The notes beneath the pieces were generated by a model that was given only the letters and a program-made list of their open reading frames with translations, was not told where the DNA came from and searched no databases. The translations under genes were made by a program, and so were the position numbers. Source: Pseudomonas aestuarii (lineage in GTDB: Bacteria > Pseudomonadota > Gammaproteobacteria > Pseudomonadales > Pseudomonadaceae). Taken from it: a stretch of DNA of 64,000 bases. Location: positions 1 through 64,000 of the forward strand of contig NZ_JAQJZJ010000001.1 of the NCBI RefSeq assembly GCF_027988105.1, given 5' to 3'. Below are positions 56,246-64,000 of this stretch, in pieces. The number at the start of each line of letters is the position of its first letter. The first letter of the stretch is position 1.

Positions 56246-58168
56246 ATGACCCCCAGCCTGAAAGTCCTGACCGCCGCCGTGTTGTTCGCCGGCCTGCCCG
56301 CCGCGACCCACGCCATGCCTTATTCACAACTGGTCATCTTCGGTGACTCGCTGAGCGACAGCGGCCAGTTCCCCGATATCGGCAGCCCTTTGCTCGGCGG
56401 TAACCCGACGGGCGGTTTGCGTTTCACCAACCGCACCGGGCCGACGTACCTGAGCAACAACAGCGAATACTTCGACGCCGTCGCCACCCAACGCCTGGCC
56501 GCGTTGCTTGGCCTGCAGGCATTGCCCTCGACGCCTATTCTGCCGCAACTGCTTACCGGCAACGCCGATGGCACCAACTATGCGGTGGGCGGCTACCGCA
56601 CCGATCAGATCCTCGCCTCGATCACCGCCGCCAATGGTTCGGTGGTGAACGCCGGTGGCGGCACCATTCGTACCCGCAATGGTTATCTGCTGGATGTGCC
56701 GCGAGTCGATCCCAACGCATTGTTCTACATCAACGGCGGCGGCAACGACGTGCTGCAGTTCGTGGTCACCGACCAGGCCAGTGCTGCCGCGGCGGCAGCG
56801 GATCTGGTGGCGGGCGTCGCCGCGCTGCAACAGGCTGGCGCACGCACCATCATCGTCTCCGACCTGCCCGATGTCGGCCTGACCCCGGCGGGCTTCGTTA
56901 GCGGCTTTCGCACGGCCTGGTCGAATGCCTCGGGCCTGCTCAACGCCGAACTGGGCAACCAGCTTTCGGCCCTCGGCGGCAATGTCATTCGCCTCAACTT
57001 TCGCGGCCTGTTGAGCGAAGTGAAAAGCGACCTGGCGGCCTTCGGCTTCGACCCGCTGGTGAGCCAGACCGATGTCTGCTTCAGCGGCGCCAGTTGCCTG
57101 GCCGACCCGACCTGGGGGCTGGGCGGGCTCACGCCGAACCCCGACCGTTTGATGTTCAACGATGGTGTGCACCCGACCGCCGCGGTGCAGCAGATCAGCG
57201 CCGATTACATCTATTCGATTCTCGGCGCACCCTGGGAAGTGTCCTTGCTGCCGGAAATGGCCATGGCCAGCCTCAACGGTCATCAGCAACAGCTGCGCAG
57301 TGAGTGGCAGGCCGACCGCGGTGCCTGGCAGGCCGTCGGCCAGTGGCGCAGCTTCGTCGGCGCCAGTGGTCAGCGCCAGCAGTTCGAGCGCGGCGAGGCG
57401 GTGGCCAGCGGCGACAGCACGGGCCTGGGCGTGAATCTGGGCAGCAGCTACCGGCTGAGCGAGCAATGGCGCCTGGGCCTGGCCTTGGGCCTGCAGCAGC
57501 AGAGCCTCGAGGTGGGCGAGGCCGACTCCGAGTACGACCTGCGTAGCTACCTGCTCAGTGCCTTTGCCCAGTACCAGCAGGATCGCCTGTGGGCGGACGC
57601 CAGTCTCAGCCTGGGTCATCTGGATTACAGCGACCTCAATCGGCAGTTTGCCCTGGGCGTCAGCGAGCGCAGCGAGAAAGGCGATACCGATGGTCAGCTC
57701 TGGGCCCTGTCCGGGCGCCTGGGCTATGACCTGGCCAATGCCGATACGGGCTGGCGGGTCAGTCCGTTCATCAGCGCCGACTATGCCCGTGTGGATGTGG
57801 ACGGTTATCGCGAGCGCGGTGCCAGTTCGACGGCGCTCAACTACGGCGATCAGCAGCGCGACAGCACGCGGTTGGGCCTGGGCCTGCAAGCCAATTACCA
57901 GCTATCCCCGGCGACCCAGGTGTTTGCCGAGATCGCCCGCGAGCGTGAGTTCGAGGATGATCGCCGCGACTTGCGCATGGGCCTCAACTCGGTAGCCGGC
58001 AACCGTTTCGAGCTGCAGGGGCATACCCCGGCCAGCGGCCAGACCCTGGCCGGGCTGGGCATCAGTCATGCCTTGGCCGAGGAGCTGCAACTGCGCGCGG
58101 CCTATCAGTTCCGCGGCACCGACGACCGCCAACATGGCGTCAACCTGTCCCTCAACTGGGATTGGTAA
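56246..58168 (+). CDS. estA: EstA, GDSL-esterase autotransporter
   Basis: 640 aa. Outer-membrane esterase that stays attached to the cell surface; in P. aeruginosa it affects rhamnolipid production and motility. Signal peptide 1-23. The passenger is a GDSL hydrolase: FGDSLSDSG with Ser35, the Gly oxyanion loop NYAVGGYRT, INGGGNDVLQF and FNDGVHPTAA with the Asp-His pair near 310. From ~365 a 12-strand type autotransporter barrel follows, ending in Trp (LSLNWDW), the outer-membrane insertion signal. Preceded by GAAGGAG. Intact. Confidence 0.96.
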   Translation: MTPSLKVLTAAVLFAGLPAATHAMPYSQLVIFGDSLSDSGQFPDIGSPLLGGNPTGGLRFTNRTGPTYLSNNSEYFDAVATQRLAALLGLQALPSTPILPQLLTGNADGTNYAVGGYRTDQILASITAANGSVVNAGGGTIRTRNGYLLDVPRVDPNALFYINGGGNDVLQFVVTDQASAAAAAADLVAGVAALQQAGARTIIVSDLPDVGLTPAGFVSGFRTAWSNASGLLNAELGNQLSALGGNVIRLNFRGLLSEVKSDLAAFGFDPLVSQTDVCFSGASCLADPTWGLGGLTPNPDRLMFNDGVHPTAAVQQISADYIYSILGAPWEVSLLPEMAMASLNGHQQQLRSEWQADRGAWQAVGQWRSFVGASGQRQQFERGEAVASGDSTGLGVNLGSSYRLSEQWRLGLALGLQQQSLEVGEADSEYDLRSYLLSAFAQYQQDRLWADASLSLGHLDYSDLNRQFALGVSERSEKGDTDGQLWALSGRLGYDLANADTGWRVSPFISADYARVDVDGYRERGASSTALNYGDQQRDSTRLGLGLQANYQLSPATQVFAEIAREREFEDDRRDLRMGLNSVAGNRFELQGHTPASGQTLAGLGISHALAEELQLRAAYQFRGTDDRQHGVNLSLNWDW

Positions 58169-58180
58169 GCACCTGCCTCG

Positions 58181-58216
58181 GCTGGCATAAGGTTGCGCCT
58201 GCAACCTTATGCCAGC
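58181..58216. terminator. Perfect 16-bp hairpin between estA and the convergent lipoprotein gene
   Basis: GCTGGCATAAGGTTGC and its exact complement flank the loop GCCT. No T-run follows on either strand. A strong stem between convergent genes usually stops transcription or protects 3' ends. Confidence 0.6.
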
Positions 58217-58238
58217 GCGGTGCCAGTTTCGACTGGCG

Positions 58239-58673
58239 TCATTCCCAGCGCAAACGCGCCAGCTGCCATTCATCGCCTTCCCTCCACCACTCCAGCCTGA
58301 CCGCATAGTGCCGTGCGCTGTCGGGGATCAGGCCTGCGGCACCGGTCAGGGCGACTTGCGCCTGACTGTGGCCTTTGTCGCGGTAAATCGGGTCCAGGCG
58401 GCTATTCTTGCTGAGGGCGATCACCTTGACGTGCTTGTATCGCAGAAACAGCACGGCCATGGTGCGCCTGGCCCAGTCGCGGTCGTATTCCTGCTGGGCG
58501 GAGAATTGCGGGTGCAGTTGTGCGAGGACGGCGCCGGTGTCTTTCGCTTCCAGGTTGTCCTGCAGCTGCTGGACCGCCGCTTCCAGGCGCGCTTGTGGAT
58601 CATCCGCGGCGCCGCAACCCGTCAGCAGGATGAAAGGCATCACTAAAAGTAAGGCAAATCGCCGCGCTGGCAT
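58239..58673 (-). CDS. NTF2-like lipoprotein of unknown function
   Basis: 144 aa. Lipoprotein signal with lipobox LLTGC (Cys20). The mature part has an N-terminal helix (QARLEAAVQQLQDNLEAKD) and a sheet ending WWREGDEWQLARLRWE, the shape of the NTF2-like (SnoaL) fold often annotated as 'nuclear transport factor 2 family' in pseudomonads. Probably membrane-anchored in the periplasm; ligand unknown. Divergent from pip. Confidence 0.8.
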   Translation of the reverse strand: MPARRFALLLVMPFILLTGCGAADDPQARLEAAVQQLQDNLEAKDTGAVLAQLHPQFSAQQEYDRDWARRTMAVLFLRYKHVKVIALSKNSRLDPIYRDKGHSQAQVALTGAAGLIPDSARHYAVRLEWWREGDEWQLARLRWE

Positions 58674-58795
58674 GCCGAATTCCTTTTACATGGTTATGAT
58701 GCGAGGCAGAGCGGGAGACGCCAGTGGCAGCAAACCAGCGGGGCGTTTGCACACGAGTTGGCGCCGTACCCTACGTATACATCCAGGAGTGCACC

Positions 58796-59767
58796 ATGCA
58801 GACTTTGTATCCGGAGATCAAACCCTACGCCCGCCATGAGCTGGCCGTAGCGGCGCCGCACGTGCTCTATGTGGATGAGAGTGGTACCCCGGATGGTCTG
58901 CCGGTGGTGTTCATCCATGGCGGCCCGGGCGCGGGTTGCGATGCCATGAGCCGGCGCTTCTTCGACCCCAACCTGTACCGTATCGTCACCTTCGATCAGC
59001 GCGGCTGCGGCCGCTCGACGCCCCACGCGAGCCTGGAGAACAACACCACCTGGGATCTGGTCGCCGACCTCGAGCGCATCCGCGAGCACCTGGGTATCGA
59101 CAAATGGGTGCTGTTCGGCGGCTCCTGGGGCTCGACGCTGGCGCTGGCCTACGCCCAGAGCCACCCCGAACGGGTGCACGCGCTGATCCTGCGCGGCATC
59201 TTCCTGTGCCGTCCGCAGGAATTCCACTGGTTCTACCAGGAAGGCGCCAGCCGCCTGTTCCCCGACTACTGGCATGACTACCTGGCGCCGATTCCAGTCG
59301 AGGAGCGTGGCGAGTTGATGAAGGCGTTCTACAAGCGCCTGACCGGGCCCGATCAGATCGCCCAGATGCACGCGGCCAAGGCCTGGTCGAACTGGGAAGG
59401 GCGTACTGCCACGCTGCGGCCGAACTCGCAGGTGGTCGACCGTTTCAATGACTCGCACCGGGCGCTGTCGATTGCCCGGATCGAGTGCCACTACTTCGTC
59501 AACAACGCCTTTCTCGAAGCCGACCAGTTGCTCCGTGATATGCCGAAAATCGCCCACCTGCCGGGAGTGATCGTGCACGGCCGCTATGACGTGATCTGCC
59601 CCCTGGACAATGCCTGGGAACTGCATCAGGCCTGGCCCAACAGCGAGCTGCAGATCATCCGCGATGCCGGCCATGCCGCCTCCGAAGTGGGCATCACCGA
59701 CGCCCTGGTGCGTGCGGCCAACCAGATCGCCCGGCGCCTGCTCGACCTGTCGCCCGACGAAGCATGA
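58796..59767 (+). CDS. pip: Prolyl aminopeptidase (proline iminopeptidase)
   Basis: 323 aa. Alpha/beta hydrolase (S33) releasing N-terminal proline from peptides. Oxyanion motif HGGPGAGC near 41-48, nucleophile in [25 protein letters not shown], catalytic Asp in HGRYDVICP and His in DAGHAASE near the end. The start is the ATG of [10 protein letters not shown]; upstream residues lie in the control region. Stop overlaps the dtd start (ATGA), a conserved pairing in pseudomonads. Confidence 0.96.
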   Translation: MQTLYPEIKPYARHELAVAAPHVLYVDESGTPDGLPVVFIHGGPGAGCDAMSRRFFDPNLYRIVTFDQRGCGRSTPHASLENNTTWDLVADLERIREHLGIDKWVLFGGSWGSTLALAYAQSHPERVHALILRGIFLCRPQEFHWFYQEGASRLFPDYWHDYLAPIPVEERGELMKAFYKRLTGPDQIAQMHAAKAWSNWEGRTATLRPNSQVVDRFNDSHRALSIARIECHYFVNNAFLEADQLLRDMPKIAHLPGVIVHGRYDVICPLDNAWELHQAWPNSELQIIRDAGHAASEVGITDALVRAANQIARRLLDLSPDEA

Positions 59768-60201
59768 AGGCGCTGATCCAGCGGGTCAGCGGTGCGCGGG
59801 TCGAGGTGGCCGGCGAGGTCGTCGGTGCCATCGACCAGGGCTTGCTGGCCCTGGTCGCGGTCGAACCACGGGACGATCCGGCCAGCGTCGCCAAACTGCT
59901 GCACAAACTGCTCAACTACCGGGTGTTCAGCGACGCCGACGGCAAGATGAACCTGTCGCTCGGCGATGTTGGGGGCGGCTTGCTGCTGGTCTCGCAGTTC
60001 ACCCTGGCGGCCGACACCCGCAACGGTCTGCGCCCGAGTTTTTCCAGCGCCGCGCCGCCGGCCCTGGGCGCTGCGTTGTTCGAACTGCTGGTCGAGCAGG
60101 CGCGGCTCAAACATGCCCAGGTTGCCTGCGGCCGTTTTGGTGCCGATATGCAGGTGCACCTGGTCAACGATGGACCGGTGACCTTTCTCCTGGAAGTCTG
60201 A
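59764..60201 (+). CDS. dtd: Dtd, D-aminoacyl-tRNA deacylase
   Basis: 145 aa. Removes D-amino acids (and glycine from tRNA-Ala) mischarged on tRNA. Signature [17 protein letters not shown] and the Gly-cisPro motif [10 protein letters not shown] are present; the N-terminus [15 protein letters not shown] matches the family. Coupled to pip. Confidence 0.97.
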   Translation: MKALIQRVSGARVEVAGEVVGAIDQGLLALVAVEPRDDPASVAKLLHKLLNYRVFSDADGKMNLSLGDVGGGLLLVSQFTLAADTRNGLRPSFSSAAPPALGAALFELLVEQARLKHAQVACGRFGADMQVHLVNDGPVTFLLEV

Positions 60202-60329
60202 CGGCATCCTGCGCCGATACGCCAAGGGATGGTCGGTTGCCGCTCTGGCGTGCGGGCTTTGTTAGAATCCAGTGAATTTCCCCCGCGCCTACGTCAGACA
60301 ACGTAGCCGCGCTGCCACGATCGGTGCGC

Positions 60330-61679
60330 ATGCAACTCAAACAAAAACTCGTCGCGCTGGCCATTCTGCCGCTCCTGCTGGCGATCTTCGTGATCGGCGC
60401 GCTGGTACTCTCGCATGCCAAAAGCTTGGGCGAGCAGCAGGAGTTGCTGATCGAAACCAGCATCATCGCCAGCAAGAAGACCGAGCTGCAAAACTACGTC
60501 GAACTGGGCTTGAGCGCGGTCGCGCCGCTGTATGCCAGCGGCCGCGATGATGGTGTCACCCAGCAGCAGGTGCTGAACATACTGCTCGGCCTCGACTATG
60601 GCAGCGATGGCTATTTCTTCGTCTACGACGGCAAGGGGCGCAGCCTGATGCACCCGCGTCAGCCGGAATTGATCGGCCGCGATCTGGTGAGCATGAGCAA
60701 CCCGCACTGGGTCCAGGCGATCCAGGCGCTGCTGCTCAGCGCGCGCCGCGGCGATGGCTTCCAGCGCTATCAATGGGAGAAACCCTCCACCGGTCAACTG
60801 ACCGAGAAGCTCGCTTACGTGGTGATGCTCGAGCGTTGGGACTGGATGATCGGTACCGGCCTCTATCTCGATGATGTCGAACAGGCTACCGCGCAGGCCC
60901 GGGCCAAGGTGGCGGAGAATATCCGCAGGACCATGTGGTCGCTGGCCGGCGTGGCGCTGGTGGCGGTACTGCTGGTGTCTGCCGGTGGCGTGACGCTCAA
61001 CTTCAGTGAGCAGCGTCTGGCCGACCGCAAGCTGAAACTGTTGGCGCAGCGCATCGTCAGCTCCCAGGAGGACGAGCGTTCACGGGTATCGCGCGAGTTG
61101 CATGACGGTATCAGCCAGTTGCTGGTGTCGGTCAAGTTCCGTCTCGAGCTGGCCTGTCACGAGCTGGAAAACGGGCGCAGCCAGGCGCTGGAGACGCTGC
61201 GCGGCGGGCTGTCCCGGCTGGCTGGGGCGATTGCCGAGGTGCGGCGCATTTCCCATGATCTGCGTCCCTCGCTGCTGGACAGCTTTGGCCTGCCAGCGGC
61301 CATCGGCCAGTTGGCGGTCGAGTTCGAGCAGCGCAGCGGGCTGCTGGTCGAGTACCAGCAGAGCCTGGACATGGTCCGGCTGCCCGATGCCGAGTCGGTC
61401 GCGCTGTTTCGCATCGTGCAGGAGGCGCTGGCCAATATCGCGCGCCACTCCCAGGCCCGCCGGGTCAGCATCGCGCTGCTGCAGGATGGCTCGACGCTGC
61501 AGTTGAGGGTGCGCGATGATGGCATCGGCTTCGACATCGCCCGGATCGAACAGGCGCGCAGTAGTGGCATCGGCTTGCGCAACATGCGCGAGCGGGTCGA
61601 GCACCTGGGCGGTCGTTTTACCTTATCTTCAACGCCAGGCCGCACCGAGCTTATGGTGAGTCTGCCGCTACCAGGTTGA
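60330..61679 (+). CDS. Cache-domain sensor histidine kinase (NarX/HisKA_3 type)
   Basis: 449 aa. Membrane helix 1 (~8-30), a periplasmic single-cache domain (~31-200: GLDYGSDGYFFVYDGKGRSLMHP is the typical core), helix 2 (~204-224) and a HisKA_3 dimerisation domain. Phosphoacceptor His258 is in SRELHDGISQLL. The ATPase shows EALANIARHSQA, DDGIGFD and GIGLRNMRERV. Pairs with the LuxR-type regulator three bases downstream. I chose ATG 60330; a GTG two codons earlier is possible. The cache core resembles those sensing small carboxylic acids, but the ligand is not determined. Confidence 0.92.
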   Translation: MQLKQKLVALAILPLLLAIFVIGALVLSHAKSLGEQQELLIETSIIASKKTELQNYVELGLSAVAPLYASGRDDGVTQQQVLNILLGLDYGSDGYFFVYDGKGRSLMHPRQPELIGRDLVSMSNPHWVQAIQALLLSARRGDGFQRYQWEKPSTGQLTEKLAYVVMLERWDWMIGTGLYLDDVEQATAQARAKVAENIRRTMWSLAGVALVAVLLVSAGGVTLNFSEQRLADRKLKLLAQRIVSSQEDERSRVSRELHDGISQLLVSVKFRLELACHELENGRSQALETLRGGLSRLAGAIAEVRRISHDLRPSLLDSFGLPAAIGQLAVEFEQRSGLLVEYQQSLDMVRLPDAESVALFRIVQEALANIARHSQARRVSIALLQDGSTLQLRVRDDGIGFDIARIEQARSSGIGLRNMRERVEHLGGRFTLSSTPGRTELMVSLPLPG

Positions 61680-61682
61680 GCC

Positions 61683-62327
61683 ATGTCCAACATATCCCAG
61701 CATCCCGAACCTATCCGTGTCGCCCTGGTGGATGACCACGAGCTGGTGCGCGACGGCCTGCGCGCGCTGTTGACGGCCATGCCGCAGCTGGAGGTGGTGG
61801 GCGAGGCCAGCAGCGGTGCCGAGGCGCTGATCCTGGTCGGCCAGGTCCGCCCCGATCTGCTGCTGGTCGACATCGGCATGAAAGACATGACCGGCCTGCA
61901 GTTGACCGAGATCCTCTGTCGTCAGTATCCGGGCATGCAGATCCTGATTCTGAGCATGTACGACCACGCCGAATATGTGACCAGCTCGATTCGTGCCGGC
62001 GCGCGCGGCTACGTGCTGAAGGACTCCGCCTCATGGGAAATAATCGCCGCCATCGATGCGATTGCCGCCGGCGGTAGCTACTACAGCGCCGATCTGCTGG
62101 AAAAAACCGTGAGTCCGCCACCGACCGACGACGAGCTGACCCCGCGTGAACGCGAGGTCTTGCAGATGCTGGTGCAGGGGCTGAGCAACAAGGCCATCGC
62201 GCGCATGCTCGAGATCAGCGTGCGCACCATCGAAACCCATAGGCTCAGCATTCGACGCAAGCTGGGCGTCGATACGCCGGCCGGGCTGGTGAAATATGCA
62301 CTGGAGCGCGGCTGGTTAAGCATCTGA
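61683..62327 (+). CDS. NarL/FixJ-type response regulator
   Basis: 214 aa. Receiver domain 1-125: acidic pair in VALVDDHELVRDG, phosphoacceptor Asp63 in LLLVDIGM, Lys in YVLKDSA. LuxR-type helix-turn-helix ~145-210: LTPREREVLQMLVQGLSNKAIARMLEISVRTIETHRLSIRRKLG. Cognate regulator of the upstream kinase; targets unknown, no metabolic gene is coupled to the pair. Confidence 0.95.
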   Translation: MSNISQHPEPIRVALVDDHELVRDGLRALLTAMPQLEVVGEASSGAEALILVGQVRPDLLLVDIGMKDMTGLQLTEILCRQYPGMQILILSMYDHAEYVTSSIRAGARGYVLKDSASWEIIAAIDAIAAGGSYYSADLLEKTVSPPPTDDELTPREREVLQMLVQGLSNKAIARMLEISVRTIETHRLSIRRKLGVDTPAGLVKYALERGWLSI

Positions 62328-62364
62328 GTTGCCCGCTGCCATAGCGGGGCGCGCTCCCGTGTGG

Positions 62365-62781
62365 CTAGTCCGCGGCCGCAAGGCCATTGGCCTGGAGCCA
62401 CTCGAGTACCCGCTCACGTGCTTGTTGGGCCTGGTAGGCCTGCCAGGTGCGCTGAAGTTGCGGCAACTTTTCCAGCTCATAGTCGAAGGTGCGCAAGGGC
62501 CTGCGTCCGTTCAGGGCATGGCTGAGCAGGGTATGGGCGTGCGGATCGTGCAGGCTGAACAGGAAGGCCTCGCGCATGGCCAGAAGTTCGTCCAGCCCCA
62601 AGGGATCTATGGCCAGGTAGCGGTCAGGCTGAACGGTGTATTTTTCTTCGCTTCCTGGTGCAGGCGCACCCGCGGCGATGCGCAGCACCGTGCCACTTTC
62701 AAGGTCGAGGTACTGCTCGGCATCGTCCTGGCTGAGCAGGGCCTGTTCGAGGCGCTGTAGATCGATGGTCAAGGGGCGCAT
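62365..62781 (-). CDS. UPF0158 family protein
   Basis: 138 aa. Pattern of UPF0158: LTIDLQRLEQALLSQDDAEQYLDLESGTVL at the N-terminus, YLAIDPLGLDELLAMREAFLF in the middle, and FDYELEKLPQLQRTWQAYQ...VLEWLQANGL at the end. Soluble, acidic, unknown function. Convergent with the response regulator gene. Confidence 0.9.
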   Translation of the reverse strand: MRPLTIDLQRLEQALLSQDDAEQYLDLESGTVLRIAAGAPAPGSEEKYTVQPDRYLAIDPLGLDELLAMREAFLFSLHDPHAHTLLSHALNGRRPLRTFDYELEKLPQLQRTWQAYQAQQARERVLEWLQANGLAAAD

Positions 62782-62874
62782 GGCAGTTTGCTCCGGCTGG
62801 AAACTGCTTGACCATAACGCCGCGGCGACGCCATTGCACCATGTCGCGGTTCCCGCCCCGGCCCGGATAGGCGC

Positions 62875-63468
62875 TCAGGCTTGCCGGGCCAGAGCCTCGG
62901 CGACGAAGTCGAGACGGTCCTGGCCAAAAAACATCTCGCCGTCGACGAACAGTGTCGGGGCGCCGAACACGCCCCGCCGGATCGCCTCCTCCGTGTTGTC
63001 TTTGAGTCGCTGTTTGACCGCCTCGTCGCTGACCAGTTGCTTGAACTCGGCAGGGTTCAAACCGGCGCCACGCAGAACCTGCGCGACTACTTCGCGGTTG
63101 CCGAGGTTCTGCTGCTGCACCCAGATCGCTTCGAAGACCGCTCTGACATAGGGCTGGAAGGCCGCGCTGTCGAGGTAGCCGGCGGCGCCGCGCATCAGCT
63201 GCAGGGTATTGATCGGGAAGTACGGATTGAACGCCAGCGGCACGTCATAGCGTTGGGCGAAACGGGCCAGGTCCTGCAGCATGTAGCGGCCCTTGGCCGG
63301 GATGGCCACGGGCGACTGGTTGCCGCTGGCCTTGAATACGCCGCCGAGCAGCATCGGCCGCCAGGTGATCTGCGCTCCGGCTGCCGCGGTGATCCGTGGC
63401 AACTGGCTCCAGGCCAGATAGCTGGCCGGGCTGCCGAAGTCGAAGAAGAACTCTACCTGTTTGCTCAT
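62875..63468 (-). CDS. 2-hydroxychromene-2-carboxylate isomerase family protein (DsbA/kappa-GST fold)
   Basis: 197 aa. Thioredoxin-like, glutathione-dependent isomerase family. N-terminal EFFFDFGSPASYLAW places the active Ser at the GSH site; WRPMLLGGVFKASGN, FNPYFPINTLQLMRGA and GVFGAPTLFVDGEMFFGQDRL (cis-Pro loop) follow. In naphthalene degraders NahD does this reaction; here no aromatic-degradation genes are adjacent, so the substrate is unknown. Next to an SDR gene on the same strand, 63 bases apart, possibly one unit. Confidence 0.9.
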   Translation of the reverse strand: MSKQVEFFFDFGSPASYLAWSQLPRITAAAGAQITWRPMLLGGVFKASGNQSPVAIPAKGRYMLQDLARFAQRYDVPLAFNPYFPINTLQLMRGAAGYLDSAAFQPYVRAVFEAIWVQQQNLGNREVVAQVLRGAGLNPAEFKQLVSDEAVKQRLKDNTEEAIRRGVFGAPTLFVDGEMFFGQDRLDFVAEALARQA

Positions 63469-63531
63469 TGGTTTTTCCTGCTGGTTGGGGCTCTGGATAG
63501 GTCAGGGCTACTGGATGGCAGGCTCGGGCTA

Positions 63532-64000
63532 TCAGAAGGTTTCCGTCCAGGGGCGAAGATCCAGTTCATGCACCCAGCAGTCGCGCGGCTGGCAATGGAT
63601 CTGCCAGTAGGTCTCGGCGATATGCGCGGGGTTGAGGATGCCGTCCTGCTCCTTGCGCTGGTACAGCTCGGGGAAGCTCTCGCGGATAAAGGCGGTGTCG
63701 ATGGCGCCGTCGATGATCGGGTGGGCGACGTGGATGCCCTGCGGCCCCAGTTCGCGGGCCATGCTCTGGGCCAAGGCGCGCAGGGCGAACTTGGCACCGG
63801 CGAAGGCGGAAAAATTGGCTCGGCCACGCAGGGAGGCGGTGGCGCCGGTGAAGATGATGCTGCCGCGAGCGCGTGGCAGCATGACTTTCGCCGCTTCGCG
63901 ACCGGTGAGGAAGCCGGCCAGGGCGGCCATTTCCCAGACCTTGCGATAGACCCGCTCGGTCGTTTCGGTGATGGAAAACTGCACGTTGGCGCCGATATTG
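63532..64000 (-). CDS. SDR-family oxidoreductase, N-terminus beyond the window
   Basis: Partial, about 156 C-terminal residues; the frame continues past the right edge (the codons before GTG 63984 read NIGAN). Short-chain dehydrogenase fold: GSIIFTGATASLRG with the catalytic Ser/Thr region, then FSAFAGAKFALRALAQSMARELGP. The usual Tyr-x3-Lys is replaced by Phe-Ala-Gly-Ala-Lys, so Phe stands where the catalytic Tyr is expected. This substitution is a feature I know from one SDR subgroup and makes classical dehydrogenase activity doubtful. Substrate unknown. Confidence 0.88.
   Translation of the reverse strand, partial: NIGANVQFSITETTERVYRKVWEMAALAGFLTGREAAKVMLPRARGSIIFTGATASLRGRANFSAFAGAKFALRALAQSMARELGPQGIHVAHPIIDGAIDTAFIRESFPELYQRKEQDGILNPAHIAETYWQIHCQPRDCWVHELDLRPWTETF

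Overview
The window is a stretch of a GC-rich gammaproteobacterial chromosome, almost certainly Pseudomonas in the broad sense. This rests on gene content and order (yggX-mutY-asmA, hisBHAF, gpmI-envC-ctpA, grxC-secB, ntrBC, glnA, thiI, typA, fbp, hut genes, estA, pip-dtd), on GGAGG-type ribosome binding sites, and on a REP pair of the type common in pseudomonads. The species cannot be told from the sequence.

Layout. (1) 1-9696 is an accessory island abutting the 3' end of a tRNA-Phe gene (9697-9772, minus). It is visibly poorer in GC than the rest, especially 3000-5500. It carries a tyrosine recombinase at the far end, three or four small mobile-element-type proteins, a 118-aa orphan, a ~560-aa orphan without an ATG start, and a compact three-gene operon. 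I recognise that operon as an ABC three-component (ABC-3C) conflict system: nuclease-like effector, middle component, DUF3732 ATPase. This is the best candidate for a poorly described system in the window. (2) 9785-24720 is core: YggX, MutY, AsmA, an FAD oxidoreductase, the histidine biosynthesis cluster hisB-hisH-DUF2164-hisA-hisF, two tandem periplasmic binding proteins, and the ctpA-envC-gpmI block. (3) 24860-33473 holds rhodanese-grxC-secB, trmL and the nitrogen-control block ntrC-ntrB-DUF4124-DUF4124-glnA. A textbook sigma-54 promoter and NtrC sites precede glnA, an NtrC box lies upstream of ntrB, and a second sigma-54 promoter next to ntrC probably drives a small RNA. (4) 33474-47166 holds thiI, typA, a large polytopic DUF2339/DUF3999 pair, a diguanylate cyclase, fbp and small lipoproteins. 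(5) 47294-56072 is the histidine utilisation regulon hutF / hutC-hutD / hutU-hutH / hutI-hutG, with three HutC-type palindromes and no transporter genes. (6) 56246-64000 holds the autotransporter esterase estA, an NTF2-like lipoprotein, pip-dtd, a cache-domain two-component pair, and three small metabolic or unknown genes. The last gene runs off the right edge.

How it fits together: much of the core concerns nitrogen. NtrB/NtrC senses nitrogen limitation and activates glnA, and histidine made by the his cluster can be broken down by hut to glutamate, formate and ammonia. The island at tRNA-Phe looks like a separately acquired module whose main cargo is probably defence.
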